Positions 5,704 to 6,451 of a stretch of DNA of 6,451 bases are shown here, in pieces. This stretch comes from Anaerolineae bacterium (GTDB lineage: Bacteria; Chloroflexota; Anaerolineae; 4572-78; NAK82), in assembly GCA_030598425.1 (NCBI GenBank), contig JAUVPY010000171.1, positions 1 to 6,451 on the forward strand. Direction: 5' to 3'. The notes beneath the pieces were generated by a model that had not been told where the DNA came from, searched no databases, and saw only the letters and a list, made by a program, of their open reading frames with translations. The translations under genes were made by a program, and so were the position numbers. The stretch's first letter is position 1. Every line of letters starts with the position of its first letter.

Positions 5704-6451
5704 CTATTGAGATGCAAGAGGACCTTCCGACTGCCCCTTCCCCGGCAGCAGGAACACAAACGGCACGCCCAGCAGCGGCATAAAGGCGCTGACGGTGAAG
5801 GCCAGGCGCAGGTCAAATAGGTCGCCCAACATGCCCACCACCACGACGGCCCCGGCGCGGATGGAAAAGCTCAAGGCCATGAACATCCCGTTGGCCAGGG
5901 CGCGGTTGTCGGGCACGCTCTCCTGCACCACCGCCATGAGGACCGGTGTGACCGACAGGGCGGTCAAGCCCAGCACCAGCAGGGCGGGGAAGCGGGCCCA
6001 GCCGTCGGCCGCCAGGAAGACGAACATAAAGAGGGACGTGGTCACCAGTGAGATGAGCAGCACTCGCTTGCGGCCCAGCCAATCACTCACCGAGCCCCCG
6101 GCCATGGCGCCCACCACGCCCGCCGCCTCCAACACCGAGAGGGAGGCGCCCGCAAACCACAGGCTGGCGCCCTCCTCGGTCAAGAAGAGGGGCAGATAGG
6201 TGCTCAGCGCCACCATGGTGAAGGCGCGCACTAGAATGAGGCCAGTCAGGGGGGCCAGCAACCGCCGCATACCCCACAATGCGTGCCGCCAGGGGAGACT
6301 TGGCCTTTCGTTGGGAAGGCGTCCGGGTACGTCCCTCAGCCGGAAAAAGAGGATGACTGACGCCAACAAGCCGGGGACCATCAACGCAGGCGTGCTTTTC
6401 AAGGTGAAGAGTGCGATGGCCGTCACGATGATGATCGGGCCCAGCGTGCGG
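5704..6451 (-). CDS. MFS transporter, C-terminal part (start beyond the right edge)
   Basis: The frame is open to the right edge, so the gene begins outside the window; the last 248 residues are visible, ending at the TAG at 5704-5706. They cover roughly helices 5-12 of a 12-helix major facilitator. One or two helices and a charged central loop (RLRDVPGRLPNERPSLPWRH) come first. Then six hydrophobic segments follow. Between helices 8 and 9 is the MFS signature GGSVSDWLGRKR (encoded near 6065-6101). MFS proteins move small molecules across the inner membrane, usually driven by protons. The layout resembles drug-efflux and fosmidomycin-resistance-like members, but the substrate cannot be told from this half. 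It ends 71 bases before the tRNA gene. A weak bulged hairpin overlaps the stop codon (5689-5708), and no strong terminator is visible before the tRNA promoter. Confidence 0.87.
   Translation of the reverse strand, partial: RTLGPIIIVTAIALFTLKSTPALMVPGLLASVILFFRLRDVPGRLPNERPSLPWRHALWGMRRLLAPLTGLILVRAFTMVALSTYLPLFLTEEGASLWFAGASLSVLEAAGVVGAMAGGSVSDWLGRKRVLLISLVTTSLFMFVFLAADGWARFPALLVLGLTALSVTPVLMAVVQESVPDNRALANGMFMALSFSIRAGAVVVVGMLGDLFDLRLAFTVSAFMPLLGVPFVFLLPGKGQSEGPLASQ

Noticed and set aside
5514..5816. Minus-strand 100-codon frame containing VAQGIEQRFPKPRVAGSNPAGG
   Set aside because: This peptide is the translation of the tRNA-Arg gene, a well-known false gene call, and the frame overlaps both the tRNA and the transporter.
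1..6451. CRISPR array, riboswitch, replication origin or transposase
   Set aside because: No regularly spaced repeats, no recognisable riboswitch core, no DnaA-box cluster and no transposase or integrase motifs were seen on either strand.

Overview
The window probably comes from a filamentous or sediment-type Chloroflexota bacterium (Anaerolineae-like). This is an inference from style only: fairly high GC, a multi-receiver hybrid histidine kinase, a DUF2079 membrane protein with a C-terminal Ig-like domain, and long hydrophobic Leu/Ala/Trp-rich transporters. No marker gene in the window fixes the taxon.

Left half, plus strand. The first gene (2-1003) enters from the left edge. It is the 3' part of a hybrid sensor histidine kinase: the end of the ATP-binding domain followed by two receiver (REC) domains. 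After 62 bases comes a complete gene (1066-2745) for a zinc-ribbon, PLP-dependent threonine-synthase-like enzyme that carries an intact REC domain at its C-terminus. That REC looks much like the last REC of the kinase next door. Together they look like a two-component pair whose output is a metabolic enzyme rather than a DNA-binding regulator. This is the most unusual thing in the window.

Right half, minus strand, convergent with the first pair. From right to left: the 3' part of an MFS transporter that runs off the right edge (5704-6451); a tRNA-Arg(CCT) gene with a clear sigma-70-type promoter (5561-5633); a likely 49-residue two-helix membrane protein starting 16 bases after the tRNA (5395-5544); a 136-base stretch bounded by inverted repeats (5262-5397); a gene start with a perfect TATAAT box; and a 772-residue DUF2079 membrane protein (2824-5142).

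The two gene sets meet tail to tail at 2746-2823, where two short hairpins, one of them a near-perfect palindrome rich in A and T at its ends, probably stop transcription from both sides. Apart from the kinase and the REC-fused enzyme, the genes show no obvious functional link to each other.
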